Positions 55,292 through 63,649 of a stretch of DNA of 64,000 bases are shown one piece after another. Numbering within the stretch: position 1 is the stretch's first letter; each line of letters begins with the position of its first letter. Source of the DNA: Thiorhodovibrio frisius. GTDB taxonomy: Bacteria > Pseudomonadota > Gammaproteobacteria > Chromatiales > Chromatiaceae. Where the stretch lies: positions 806,001 to 870,000 of the forward strand of contig NZ_CP121471.1 in the NCBI RefSeq assembly GCF_033954835.1, read 5' to 3'. The notes below the pieces were generated by a model. It was not told where the DNA came from, searched no databases, and saw only the letters and a list, made by a program, of their open reading frames with translations. A program made the position numbers and the translations under genes.

Positions 55292-55319
55292 CCCCCGTGG
55301 CCGTCACCCGGCCCAGAAC
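55292..55319 (+). repeat. 28-base dispersed repeat, copy 2
   Basis: Second copy of the element at 11988-12015 (27 of 28 bases equal). It lies in the 55101-55426 gap, which otherwise holds only the terminator at 55376-55405. Confidence 0.5.
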
Positions 55320-55375
55320 GAGACGAGATTTCAAGGGGGCTCGGTATTTCGGACGGACCAGGATGCCCGAGTGAC

Positions 55376-55405
55376 AAAAAAAACGCCCGGCGGGGCCGGG
55401 CGTTT
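55376..55405 (-). terminator. Terminator of the pentahaem cytochrome gene
   Basis: On the minus strand AAACGCCCGG-N5-CCGGGCGTTT is followed by a run of eight T, 21 bases after the cytochrome stop: a strong rho-independent terminator. Confidence 0.93.
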
Positions 55406-55426
55406 GGTTGGGTGTTGGACCGGAGA

Positions 55427-56764
55427 TCAGTCTTCGCCGATGGGGTTCTCGGCCACGGCGATCAGTACCGGATCGGTCAGATCTTTAGGCAAGTGGGTGA
55501 ATTTCTCCACCAGCTTGGGCCACAAAAGGTTGTAGTAAAGCTCGCCGCGCACCAAGGCGACGGTTTCCGCCGGGATTTCATAGACCAGGGTGCGTTCCTC
55601 ATGGGGTCCAAGGCGGGTGTCCTCGCCAGGTTTTGTGGCCACAGGCGGCATGGCGGGCTTGCCTTCATCATCGGTCATGGAATAGGAGAAGTAGGCTTGA
55701 GGATCATCCTTGCCCGGATGGCCTTCGGCACTCTCCCAGACAACGGTGCCGCTTTCATCGTATGCCGTGAGCTTCAGATAGACATTGCGGAAGGGTGCGC
55801 CGGTGGGCATGGAGTGCGGCAGCTGGTTTTTGAGATAAACCGTGGTTTTGAGATTGTCGCCATCGCTCTCGGTGTCGATATCAAAAATGACTGCGCGTTC
55901 GAGCATTGCTGGGCTATGACCGCCGCCCATGGAATGGTCGGCCAGTCCCTCGGCAATTGGCATGTGGCAGGCAATGCAGTTGACTTGCGACTCACTCTGC
56001 TCGTATTCGTTGCCGGTCTGGCATAAAGGCACGCCGTGCGGGTTATTGCGCTGGTCATGGCAGCCCATGCAGGCATCCGAGCTTTTCATCAGCTTGGGAT
56101 TACCGGCCATGGGAAGAGCCGGAATCTGCTTGCCCTCGTATTCCACCGGCTCGCCAAAGTGTGGATTGGGCTTTTGCGAATCCGCCCCACCCACTCCGGC
56201 GCCGCCGAAGAGATCATCGCCGCTGCTGGCAAGCTCGGCGAGCTTGTTGTTCATGCCCGATGGGCCTTGCAGCTGGTCTGAGATCTCATAGGACTTCAAG
56301 CCCAGCATCAATTTGCCATCTGGGCCGTCGACACCATTGAACTGAGCCAGCGTATGACAGGCGACGCAATTGACCCCTTCTTGGTAAGCGGGTTTGGCAT
56401 CGAGCTTGGTTGTTTTATCGATTGCAGCGTTCGGAGCATGGCATTGCAGGCAAATAGGAAATTTGCCAGATGCTTTCAGAGTGACGCCTTCTTGAGTTGG
56501 ATCGCCAGCGACATTTTTATAGAAAGTAGCATGAATAGGATCGGTTAATGCCGTGCTATTGGCATGCATTGAACCTTGCCATTGTTTAAATATTTCCTGA
56601 TGACAGTTCGCGCACACTTCGGAAGAGACGTGGTGGATGTTGGTGGCTGCCTCAGCGGATTCCTCCGCCAGGGCCAGGTTGCCGAGTCCGGCAAAGACGC
56701 AGGCAAACACAATAAGGGCCGTCGCCACAGGTGCTGTGACGCGATGGAGTCGAGCTGAGATCAT
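55427..56764 (-). CDS. Periplasmic pentahaem c-type cytochrome (c554-like family)
   Basis: 445 residues from ATG 56764 (MISARLHRVTAPVATALIVF), with GGGAGGATAATT upstream. A signal peptide ends near LALAEESAEA. Five CXXCH sites: CANCH, CLQCH, CVACH, CMGCH, CIACH. The spacing in the first part (SSEVCANCHQEIFKQWQGSMHA) is that of cytochrome c554-type proteins that exchange electrons with HAO-family enzymes. The C-terminal third is a beta-rich domain without haems. It is divergent from the octahaem HAO-family gene and probably works with it. Confidence 0.85.
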   Translation of the reverse strand: MISARLHRVTAPVATALIVFACVFAGLGNLALAEESAEAATNIHHVSSEVCANCHQEIFKQWQGSMHANSTALTDPIHATFYKNVAGDPTQEGVTLKASGKFPICLQCHAPNAAIDKTTKLDAKPAYQEGVNCVACHTLAQFNGVDGPDGKLMLGLKSYEISDQLQGPSGMNNKLAELASSGDDLFGGAGVGGADSQKPNPHFGEPVEYEGKQIPALPMAGNPKLMKSSDACMGCHDQRNNPHGVPLCQTGNEYEQSESQVNCIACHMPIAEGLADHSMGGGHSPAMLERAVIFDIDTESDGDNLKTTVYLKNQLPHSMPTGAPFRNVYLKLTAYDESGTVVWESAEGHPGKDDPQAYFSYSMTDDEGKPAMPPVATKPGEDTRLGPHEERTLVYEIPAETVALVRGELYYNLLWPKLVEKFTHLPKDLTDPVLIAVAENPIGED

Positions 56765-56978
56765 AATTATCCTCCCGGTGGTATTTCTGCCCACTTTGAA
56801 TATCATGGAAGCCTCGAGACCTGAGTCTGCTGAGCGAGGTGATGATGACATGATAATGGTGCCGGGAAACATGGCGCAGGTCAATAAAGGCCGATTGCCA
56901 GTCACGGCCCTTCTTGATTTAATCAGACCGGTTCGACAAAAGCTGCCAGACAGGGCTGTTCCATTGGTTTAATCAAAA

Positions 56979-56994
56979 ATTCTAACATTAGAAT
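56979..56994. promoter_or_regulatory. SqrR/BigR-type operator ATTC-N8-GAAT
   Basis: ATTCTAACATTAGAAT is a perfect palindrome in the 388-base divergent gap between the pentahaem and octahaem cytochrome genes. It matches the ATTC-N8-GAAT motif reported for the persulfide-sensing ArsR-family repressor SqrR. A related half (TTAGAATATAC on the minus strand, near 59660-59672) precedes the small membrane protein gene. No other element is recognised in 56765-57152. Confidence 0.5.
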
Positions 56995-57152
56995 ATGCTA
57001 ATTCAGTGGTTGCTAATGTTGCTGCGCGATGGTATCGCCTTTGGTATTTATCCTGTTGATCTGTTTAGCCAGCCGCTTCTCTTCCTTGACTTGGCTTGCG
57101 AATGACACCCTGAAACATTGATGTAACTCTCGGCGATTCTGAAGGTGCGCTC

Positions 57153-58736
57153 ATGAAGTATCCGATTATGTGTTCGGTCATTCTCCCTGTCTTTCTTCTG
57201 CTTGCAGTTCCGGCACAGGCGGCCAAGGTCAAGTTGGACCCGAGCCATTGGGGTCATCCTGAGGGTGAAAACTGCGTGAGTTGCCATACTAAGTCATCGC
57301 CCGGTTTGGCCGAGCAATGGCGCGGTAGCGCGCATCATCAGGCGGGGGTGAACTGCATGGACTGCCACCAGGCTGATCCGGCCGATGCCGATGCCATTAC
57401 CCATGAGGGGCAGGTGATCTCGGTGATCGTGTCGCCCAAGGACTGCGGCCGCTGTCATCAGACGGAACTCGATGAGCAGTCCGGCTCGGTCCATGCCGAG
57501 GCCCATGCCATCATCAGCGAGCGGGTGCCGGCGCTGGCGCACAATCTGACCGGCGCAGCCATGCAGGCAGCGGGCTGCGACCAGTGTCATGGCTCGGCCG
57601 TGAAGGTGCGTGGCGATGGCAGCCTTGATCCTGCCACCTGGCCCAATTCCGGCATTGGGCGCATCAATCCCGATGGTTCCAAGGGCTCCTGTTCCTCCTG
57701 TCATGGCCGCCATGCCTTCTCCAAGGCGCAGGCGCGCGAGCCCGATGCTTGCGTGCGCTGCCACTCAGGGCCGGATTCGCCAGACAAGGAAGTCTTTGAA
57801 GCCTCCAAGCACGGGATGATCTACAAAGCTCAGCATGAGGCGATGAACCTGGATGCCGATACCTGGGTTGCCGGGCAGGACTACACCGCCGCACCTACCT
57901 GTGTGACCTGCCACATGGGTGCGGCTGGCAAGGTGCCTTCCACCCACGATGTTGGTATGCGCAACGCTTGGAGCCTGAATACCCCGGTCTCAGTCCAACA
58001 GTATCTGGTGGTCTTCGAGGACGGGGATAAGCTTGAGCTGCCGGCTGACCAGAAGCCACCGAAGCGCGGCACCGAGTTGACCAAGGCCGATGGGACCACC
58101 GGCAAAGTCAAAGTGGTGGCCGGCCCGGATCGGCGCCGGAAGATCATGAGCATGGTGTGCCTGGAGTGTCATGGCAAGAACTTTACCGAGAGCTTCATGG
58201 ATCAATTCGACGCTGTGGTGGCGCTCTACAACGGCAAGTTCGGCGAACCGGCTGCCGCCATCATGCAAGGCTTGTATGAGCAGGGACTACTGACTCCGCT
58301 GCCTTTCGACGAGCCGCTTGAGTTCACCTATTGGGAGCTGTGGCATGACGAGGGTGCGCGTGCGCGCCACGGCGCGGCCATGGCCAGCCCCAACCATGCC
58401 TGGTGGGAGGGCATGTATCTGGTCGGGCGGAATTTCTACAGCCGCTTCCTGCCCCAGGCACGGGCGGTGGCGGGTGATGCTGCAGGCGAGTTGATCGACC
58501 CGGTGTTGGCGGCAAGCGATCATCACCGATGGCAGTCCAGTCCTGATGCAGCCAATCCAATCCTTGGCTGGTCACCGCTACCCGCGCTTGAGCCAGGCCC
58601 GAGCGAGGCTTTAGGAGATGCGGACCAATCAGGAAAAGCACCGCAAGCCAGAGTCGAATCTCAGGTTGCCGAACCTCAGACCGCTGCCCCCATGACAGAG
58701 GCTGCGCCTGCCAGCGAGGGCAGCGGCAATGATTAA
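57153..58736 (+). CDS. HAO-family octahaem c-type cytochrome
   Basis: 527 residues with a signal peptide (about 1-23, cut after PAQA). Eight CXXCH sites: CVSCH, CMDCH, CGRCH, CDQCH, CSSCH, CVRCH, CVTCH, CLECH, spaced as in hydroxylamine oxidoreductase-family proteins; the C-terminal block HGAAMASPNHAWWEGMYLVG is also HAO-like. There is no CXXCK haem, so it is not an octahaem tetrathionate reductase. Whether it oxidises hydroxylamine or reduces nitrite or hydroxylamine depends on the cross-linking Tyr, which I cannot place without a structure alignment. The last 60 residues are Pro/Ala/Glu-rich. It overlaps the NapC-type gene by 8 bases. Confidence 0.88.
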   Translation: MKYPIMCSVILPVFLLLAVPAQAAKVKLDPSHWGHPEGENCVSCHTKSSPGLAEQWRGSAHHQAGVNCMDCHQADPADADAITHEGQVISVIVSPKDCGRCHQTELDEQSGSVHAEAHAIISERVPALAHNLTGAAMQAAGCDQCHGSAVKVRGDGSLDPATWPNSGIGRINPDGSKGSCSSCHGRHAFSKAQAREPDACVRCHSGPDSPDKEVFEASKHGMIYKAQHEAMNLDADTWVAGQDYTAAPTCVTCHMGAAGKVPSTHDVGMRNAWSLNTPVSVQQYLVVFEDGDKLELPADQKPPKRGTELTKADGTTGKVKVVAGPDRRRKIMSMVCLECHGKNFTESFMDQFDAVVALYNGKFGEPAAAIMQGLYEQGLLTPLPFDEPLEFTYWELWHDEGARARHGAAMASPNHAWWEGMYLVGRNFYSRFLPQARAVAGDAAGELIDPVLAASDHHRWQSSPDAANPILGWSPLPALEPGPSEALGDADQSGKAPQARVESQVAEPQTAAPMTEAAPASEGSGND

Positions 58737-59358
58737 GCTAAGGGCTCCGCTCTTTATTACCCGTCATGTGCTTTTTGCACTGGTGGTCGGCGGCGTCAGT
58801 GGCGTGGTGTTTATGTTTTTTCTGATCGAGTTCGATCATTTCACCAGCTCCAACGAATTTTGCCTGTCGTGTCACTCTATGAGCTATGCGGACGACTTCT
58901 ACCGCCAATCGGTGCACTACAACTCGCCCTCGGGCGTGCGCGCGAGCTGCGGCGACTGCCATGTATCAGAAGGCATTATCATGGCGACCTATGACCATGC
59001 CGTGGGTACCAAGGATTTGATCAAGCAGCTTTTCGGGCCTGACTATGACGATCCTGTCGTCAACACCCTGCATTTGCCTGAGGCAGCCTTTGCCGCGCGT
59101 GACTGGTTTCGCAAGCGCGACTCAGCTACCTGCAAGCGCTGCCACGCGCAGGAGGCGATCATGGGGACGCGCGCTAACACGGCGGCTATTCACCAGGAGG
59201 ATGCTGAGGGTAAGACCTGCATCGACTGTCACATCAATCTGGTGCACCGGCCAGTGCCCGAGCGCCTGACCTTCAAGCGTGAGGCCTGGAACGCGATGGT
59301 TGAGGAGGAATTCGGCCTTGAGCCCGGCGCCGCAGCGACCGTGATGGGCGAGCATTGA
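58729..59358 (+). CDS. NapC/NrfH-type tetrahaem quinol dehydrogenase
   Basis: 209 residues: one N-terminal membrane anchor (HVLFALVVGGVSGVVFMFFL) and four CXXCH sites (CLSCH, CGDCH, CKRCH, CIDCH) with NapC/NrfH features (SNEFCLSCHSM, GVRASCGDCHV, KTCIDCHINLVHRP). It exchanges electrons between the quinone pool and periplasmic cytochromes, here surely the octahaem protein, whose gene overlaps its start. The pair mirrors HAO plus cM552 of ammonia oxidisers or Hao plus NrfH-like modules of epsilonproteobacteria. Confidence 0.92.
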   Translation: MIKLRAPLFITRHVLFALVVGGVSGVVFMFFLIEFDHFTSSNEFCLSCHSMSYADDFYRQSVHYNSPSGVRASCGDCHVSEGIIMATYDHAVGTKDLIKQLFGPDYDDPVVNTLHLPEAAFAARDWFRKRDSATCKRCHAQEAIMGTRANTAAIHQEDAEGKTCIDCHINLVHRPVPERLTFKREAWNAMVEEEFGLEPGAAATVMGEH

Positions 59359-59396
59359 GTGGGGGCGGCAGTGGGCGAACGGTCAGTCCAAGTTGA

Positions 59397-59618
59397 TCAG
59401 TGCTGGCATTCTTCCAGTCGCCGCGACACGCCTGGAATCATGGCAACAATAAAAATCCCCGCAAGAACTGCGCTGGCTGTGAGTACCAGAATCAGCGAAG
59501 CGTAGCTGGCCGGGATGACCAGCGGAGTGTTCATTGCAATGCCGCCCAACAGAAGCCCGGCTAGCATCAATGCGCCTGACAAGAGGACGGCTGCTCGCAT
59601 CGTGTTGCAATCGATCAT
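59397..59618 (-). CDS. Small two-helix membrane protein, unknown function
   Basis: 73 residues from ATG 59618 with AGGAG 9 bases upstream. Two hydrophobic helices (about 9-29 and 40-63), a Cys near each end (MIDCNTM and EECQH). No known family recognised. It is convergent with the NapC-type gene; an AT-rich promoter region (59640-59690) containing a half of the ATTC/GAAT palindrome lies upstream, so it may belong to the same regulon. Confidence 0.65.
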   Translation of the reverse strand: MIDCNTMRAAVLLSGALMLAGLLLGGIAMNTPLVIPASYASLILVLTASAVLAGIFIVAMIPGVSRRLEECQH

Positions 59619-59794
59619 GATCGCGCTCCTAAAAAGCGTTGAGCCGTTAAGTTAGTCTATAAGTATATTCTAATACAGTGGAGCGCTTTTTCAAGTTTTT
59701 TCCTGTGCGAGAGGTCGCATCCCCTCACTGTCACGACCTTGGAGTGCCGCGTCTTGGGGCGATGAGGGCGGATTGCAGAGGCTAATAGCCGCGA

Positions 59795-60781
59795 TCAGGT
59801 GAAAGCGGCATGGAAAGCTGATACGAATCGGTCGTAGTCAGATTCCGGCAGCGCGTTAATGCCGGCAGCGGCCTTGCGCCCGCCGCCGGTAGCGAACTGG
59901 CGGCAGAGTGCGTCGGCGCCATCGGGGCGCTCGAGTGGGGCGCGCACGCTGACCAGATAGCCGCCCTGGTCGAGCACTGTCAGCAGCGCATGCGCGCGCC
60001 CTGGTGCCTGTTGAGCCAGTGCGTTGCCGAGCACGCCGCTGACGCGCCGCGCCCAGGGCTCGGACGGCAGCCGCAGTAGGCAGTGGGTTGGGGATGCGAG
60101 CTCAGGCGCCAGGGCTTGCGCGAGCGCCATATCTTGTGCATAGCCGGCGCGCAGTTGGCCGAACGCCTCATCGGCGGCGATGAACTCGCGCGGGTCGTGA
60201 TAGGGCTCTAGGCGTCGAAAGAGCGCGTCGGGCGGAAAATGCAGGTCGCTGACCTGTGCGCCATAGCCGTTGTAGTTGAGCAGAATGCCAAGCTCACGCA
60301 GCGCCTCGGTGTCGCGTGCGGACAGATCGACCTCGCTCGCCAGTGCGCGCGCCCTAGTGTCGAAATTATCGCCAAAGGTTCCAACCAGCGCCCATTCCAA
60401 GAATCGCCCGCCGAGTGCATGATTCACCAGCAGGCTGGTGCCTTGATCCGGGCGGGGGTCGATATGGGCCTCGAATCGGTCGTGGCTGGGAATTTCGCCC
60501 GCATAATGGTGGTCGAACCAGCGCACGCTCGCGCCGGCCTCAAGCACGCGCCTGAGGTCAGCCCGGTTTTTATCGAGCGAGATGTCAAGCACTGTCAGCC
60601 GGTCGCCCGCTGCCGGCGCGACGCGGCTCAGCAGCGCGATGTCGCGCTTGACGCCGGTGATCAGGGTGCTGTCGCGTGGCTCGCTCAGGCGCAGTTGTTG
60701 CAGCGCGCAAAGACCATCCGCATCGCCGTTGAAAAGGTCATAATCAGCCAAGGCAGGCTCCCCCAGGTTGTAATGCCTCAT
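59795..60781 (-). CDS. DHH-family phosphoesterase
   Basis: 328 residues from ATG 60781 (MRHYNLGEPALADYDLFNGD). Motifs: FNGDADGLCAL, LDISLDKN, WFDHHYAG (the DHH motif) and a DHHA1-type ending (FATGGGRKAAAGINALP). Family members are nanoRNases, cyclic dinucleotide phosphodiesterases or RecJ-like nucleases; the substrate is undetermined. An ATG 96 bases upstream (60877) is rejected because it adds an Arg/Phe-rich non-conserved stretch. Confidence 0.85.
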   Translation of the reverse strand: MRHYNLGEPALADYDLFNGDADGLCALQQLRLSEPRDSTLITGVKRDIALLSRVAPAAGDRLTVLDISLDKNRADLRRVLEAGASVRWFDHHYAGEIPSHDRFEAHIDPRPDQGTSLLVNHALGGRFLEWALVGTFGDNFDTRARALASEVDLSARDTEALRELGILLNYNGYGAQVSDLHFPPDALFRRLEPYHDPREFIAADEAFGQLRAGYAQDMALAQALAPELASPTHCLLRLPSEPWARRVSGVLGNALAQQAPGRAHALLTVLDQGGYLVSVRAPLERPDGADALCRQFATGGGRKAAAGINALPESDYDRFVSAFHAAFT

Positions 60782-61221
60782 GAAGATGAGCCCGAAAATC
60801 CGCCCAAAATCGGCCCAAAATCTGCCAGTTGTCGCGAATCGGGGCGCCCGTGTCAGGGTGGCGAATGTTATACCCAATCGACATGGAATTGGGGCGTATT
60901 TTGGGGTGAGTGGTGGTCACGGGGGCTCTGCGGCAGGATGCTGCCGTGAAACCCCCAGCCTGAAGCCCCATGGGCAGGGTTTACTGCATCCCCAGTGACC
61001 GCTGCCCGGTCCGAGACAAGTCGAAAATCCATGTCCGCTTGGTATATTTTGCGCTTGACGGATGGATTTTCGGGCGCTTTCCCGATTAGACTTGTGCGCT
61101 GTCGTTGGATCATGGCGGCCGACCTGAAAGGCGAGCCCAGCTGTTGGCGCAGTTTGCCGATCACCGCCGATCCAGCACCTAGTTTCGTTTTTTATCGGGC
61201 GCAAGCCCAAAAGGAGTCAGC

Positions 61222-61650
61222 ATGAGCGTCCAACAAACCCTGTCCATCATTAAACCCAACGCGGTTGCCAAGAATGCCATTGGCGCTATTTGTGACCGTT
61301 TCGAGAAAGCCGGGTTGCGCATTCTCGCCGCTCGCATGCTGCACATGTCCCGCGAACAGGCCGCTGCGTTTTATGCGGTGCATCAGGGCAAGCCGTTTTT
61401 CGACGAGCTGGTCGGCTTCATGACCTCGGGTCCGGTGCTTGCCATGGCGCTTGAGGGCGAAGACGCCATCGCGCTTAACCGCGAGATTATGGGTGCCACC
61501 AACCCCGCCCAAGCTGCACCCGGCACCATTCGTGCGGACTTTGCCGACTCCTTTACCGAAAATGCCGTGCATGGCTCGGATGCACCTGACACGGCGGCGA
61601 CCGAGATTGCCTTTTTCTTCCCTGAGGGGGTCTGCGTGCGCACCCGCTGA
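61222..61650 (+). CDS. ndk: Nucleoside diphosphate kinase
   Basis: 142 residues with [28 protein letters not shown] and the catalytic His in NAVHGSDA. It transfers gamma-phosphate among nucleoside triphosphates. AAAAGGAG precedes ATG 61222. First of an ndk-rlmN-pilF-rodZ set, an order common in gammaproteobacteria. The 60782-61221 gap toward the divergent DHH gene holds no recognised gene. Confidence 0.98.
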   Translation: MSVQQTLSIIKPNAVAKNAIGAICDRFEKAGLRILAARMLHMSREQAAAFYAVHQGKPFFDELVGFMTSGPVLAMALEGEDAIALNREIMGATNPAQAAPGTIRADFADSFTENAVHGSDAPDTAATEIAFFFPEGVCVRTR

Positions 61651-61682
61651 GCGGATTATCGGCCATCCTGAATCGACCATTA

Positions 61683-62789
61683 ATGAACACGCCATTGCTG
61701 AACGCAGAAGAATCTGTCAATCCGCTCGAGCTGGACCTCAAGGGTTGCGAGCAGCTCGCCATTGCGCATGGCGGCAAGGCCTTTCATGGTCGCAATCTGT
61801 TCAAATGGGTGCACAAGCATGGCGTGCTGGATTTTGATCTCATGACCGACCTGCCGGCGGCCATGCGTCAGTCCCTGGCGTTGCGGTGCCCCTGCGAACT
61901 GCCCCGGATCGCGCTGGAGCAACCGGCGCCCGATGGCACAGTGAAATGGATACTCGAGCTGGGCGATGGGCAGCGGGTCGAGACGGTCTTCATCCCGGAG
62001 GGGAAAAGACGTACCCTATGTGTGTCATCTCAGGTTGGTTGCGCGCTTGACTGCCGTTTTTGCGCCACCGCGCGTGAGGGCTTCAGCCGCAACCTGACGC
62101 CAGGTGAGATCATCGGTCAGGTGTGGGCCGCGACTCGTCGCACTGGTCTTGCCCCAACCAATGTGGTGCTGATGGGCATGGGCGAGCCGCTGGCTAATTT
62201 CGACGCCGTGGTGCAGGCCATGGCGGTGATGCAACATGATCTGGCCTATATGCTGGCCAAGACCCGGGTGACCCTGTCCACCTCCGGGCTGGTGCCCAAT
62301 ATCTACCGGCTCAAAGAGGTTGCCGATGTCTCGCTGGCGGTTTCGCTGCATGCGCCGGACAATGCGTTGCGCGATGAACTGGTGCCGATCAATCGCAAAT
62401 ATCCGCTCGAGGAACTGATCCCTGCCTGCAAAGCTTACGCCGGTTCCGACAAGCGGCGACGCATCACCTGGGAGTATGTCATGCTCGATGGCGTCAACGA
62501 CAGCCTAGCGCATGCCAAAGCGCTGATTCGTCTGCTCGAGGGCGTGCCTTCTAAGGTCAACCTCATCCCGTTCAATCCATTTGCCGGCAGCGGCTTTGCG
62601 ACCAGTCCGCCCGAGCGGGTCGATGCCTTTCGCCTGCGCCTGATCGGCGCTGGTCTGGTCACCACCACCCGCAAAACGCGTGGCGACGGCATTGCCGCCG
62701 CTTGCGGTCAGCTCGTTGGCCGGGTCGAAAACCGCCGGCGCGGGGCGCCGCAGCGGGTCGAGCTGGACCTCGCGAGGCCAGCAGCATGA
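61683..62789 (+). CDS. rlmN: RlmN, 23S rRNA (A2503-C2) / tRNA methyltransferase
   Basis: 368-residue radical SAM enzyme with CALDCRFC (CxxxCxxC), GMGEPLANFDAV, VSLHAPDN and VNLIPFNPF. It methylates C2 of adenosine in 23S rRNA and some tRNAs. The stop overlaps the pilF start (ATGA). Confidence 0.97.
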   Translation: MNTPLLNAEESVNPLELDLKGCEQLAIAHGGKAFHGRNLFKWVHKHGVLDFDLMTDLPAAMRQSLALRCPCELPRIALEQPAPDGTVKWILELGDGQRVETVFIPEGKRRTLCVSSQVGCALDCRFCATAREGFSRNLTPGEIIGQVWAATRRTGLAPTNVVLMGMGEPLANFDAVVQAMAVMQHDLAYMLAKTRVTLSTSGLVPNIYRLKEVADVSLAVSLHAPDNALRDELVPINRKYPLEELIPACKAYAGSDKRRRITWEYVMLDGVNDSLAHAKALIRLLEGVPSKVNLIPFNPFAGSGFATSPPERVDAFRLRLIGAGLVTTTRKTRGDGIAAACGQLVGRVENRRRGAPQRVELDLARPAA

Positions 62790-63646
62790 CCGAACTCGCG
62801 CTCATTCACCGGAGAATGGCTTTGACCGGACCGCTGCCGACTGATCAAGCCGGACATCAATTCAGATTCCTGCTGCCCACTGCGCTGGCGGTTGCCCTGT
62901 TTGGCTCGGGTTGCACGACCCTGCTGCCGAGCGGTGACAAGGACGACCTCGACGATCACGATCTCCAGGTCGAGCTTGGCACTGCGCCGGAAAGCCCGGC
63001 TGATCTCTACGTCAACATGGCTTCCGCCTATCTGCAACGCGGTCAGATTGATGCCGCCTTGACCCGCGCCAAGCAAGCGGTGCGAGAAGATCGTGGCAGC
63101 GCGCGCGCGCGCTACATGCTGGCGATTGTTTATCAGCGCATTGGCGAGCATGCGGACGCCGAGAAGCAATTCCAAAAAGCCGTCGAGATCGATGCGAAAA
63201 ATCCTGACTATCGCAATGCCTGGGGCGTGATACTGTGCAAGCAAGCGCGTTATCGGGAAGCGGATGAACAGTTTCAGAAGGCGCTCGACAACCCGCTCTA
63301 CGCCAACCCGGAGGTGGCCCTGGCGAATGCCGCAGACTGCGCACGGCGTGCTGGCGATACAGTTAAGGCGGAGCGTTATTGGCGCCAGGCACTGGAGAAG
63401 AATCCAAGATTCGGTCCGGCGCTGCTCAACATGGCCGGCCAGAACCTCGCGAATGGCGATGCCCAGGGCGCGCGCGGCTATATGGCACGTTATGTCGCAG
63501 CCGGAAATGCGGCCACGCCCCAGGCCTTGTTGCTTGCGGTGCGCATCGAGCGCGCGCTGGGCAACACCGCTGCGGCCAAGAAACTTGAAACCTCCCTGCG
63601 TCAGCGCTTCCCGGATGCAACCGAGATCATGGAGCTCGCCCCCTAG
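62786..63646 (+). CDS. pilF: PilF/PilW, type IV pilus biogenesis lipoprotein
   Basis: 286 residues: a signal with lipobox-like GSGC near residue 42, then about six TPR repeats (ADLYVNMASAYLQRGQIDAA, ARYMLAIVYQRIGEHADAEK, YRNAWGVILCKQARYREADE). PilF/PilW is the outer-membrane pilotin that helps assemble the PilQ secretin. Start ATG 62786 overlaps rlmN by 4 bases. Confidence 0.92.
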   Translation: MTELALIHRRMALTGPLPTDQAGHQFRFLLPTALAVALFGSGCTTLLPSGDKDDLDDHDLQVELGTAPESPADLYVNMASAYLQRGQIDAALTRAKQAVREDRGSARARYMLAIVYQRIGEHADAEKQFQKAVEIDAKNPDYRNAWGVILCKQARYREADEQFQKALDNPLYANPEVALANAADCARRAGDTVKAERYWRQALEKNPRFGPALLNMAGQNLANGDAQGARGYMARYVAAGNAATPQALLLAVRIERALGNTAAAKKLETSLRQRFPDATEIMELAP

Positions 63647-63649
63647 ACT

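Noticed and set aside
57153-58736. Octahaem tetrathionate reductase as the identity of the octahaem cytochrome
   Set aside because: That family has one CXXCK active-site haem; all eight sites here are CXXCH and the haem spacing follows the HAO family.
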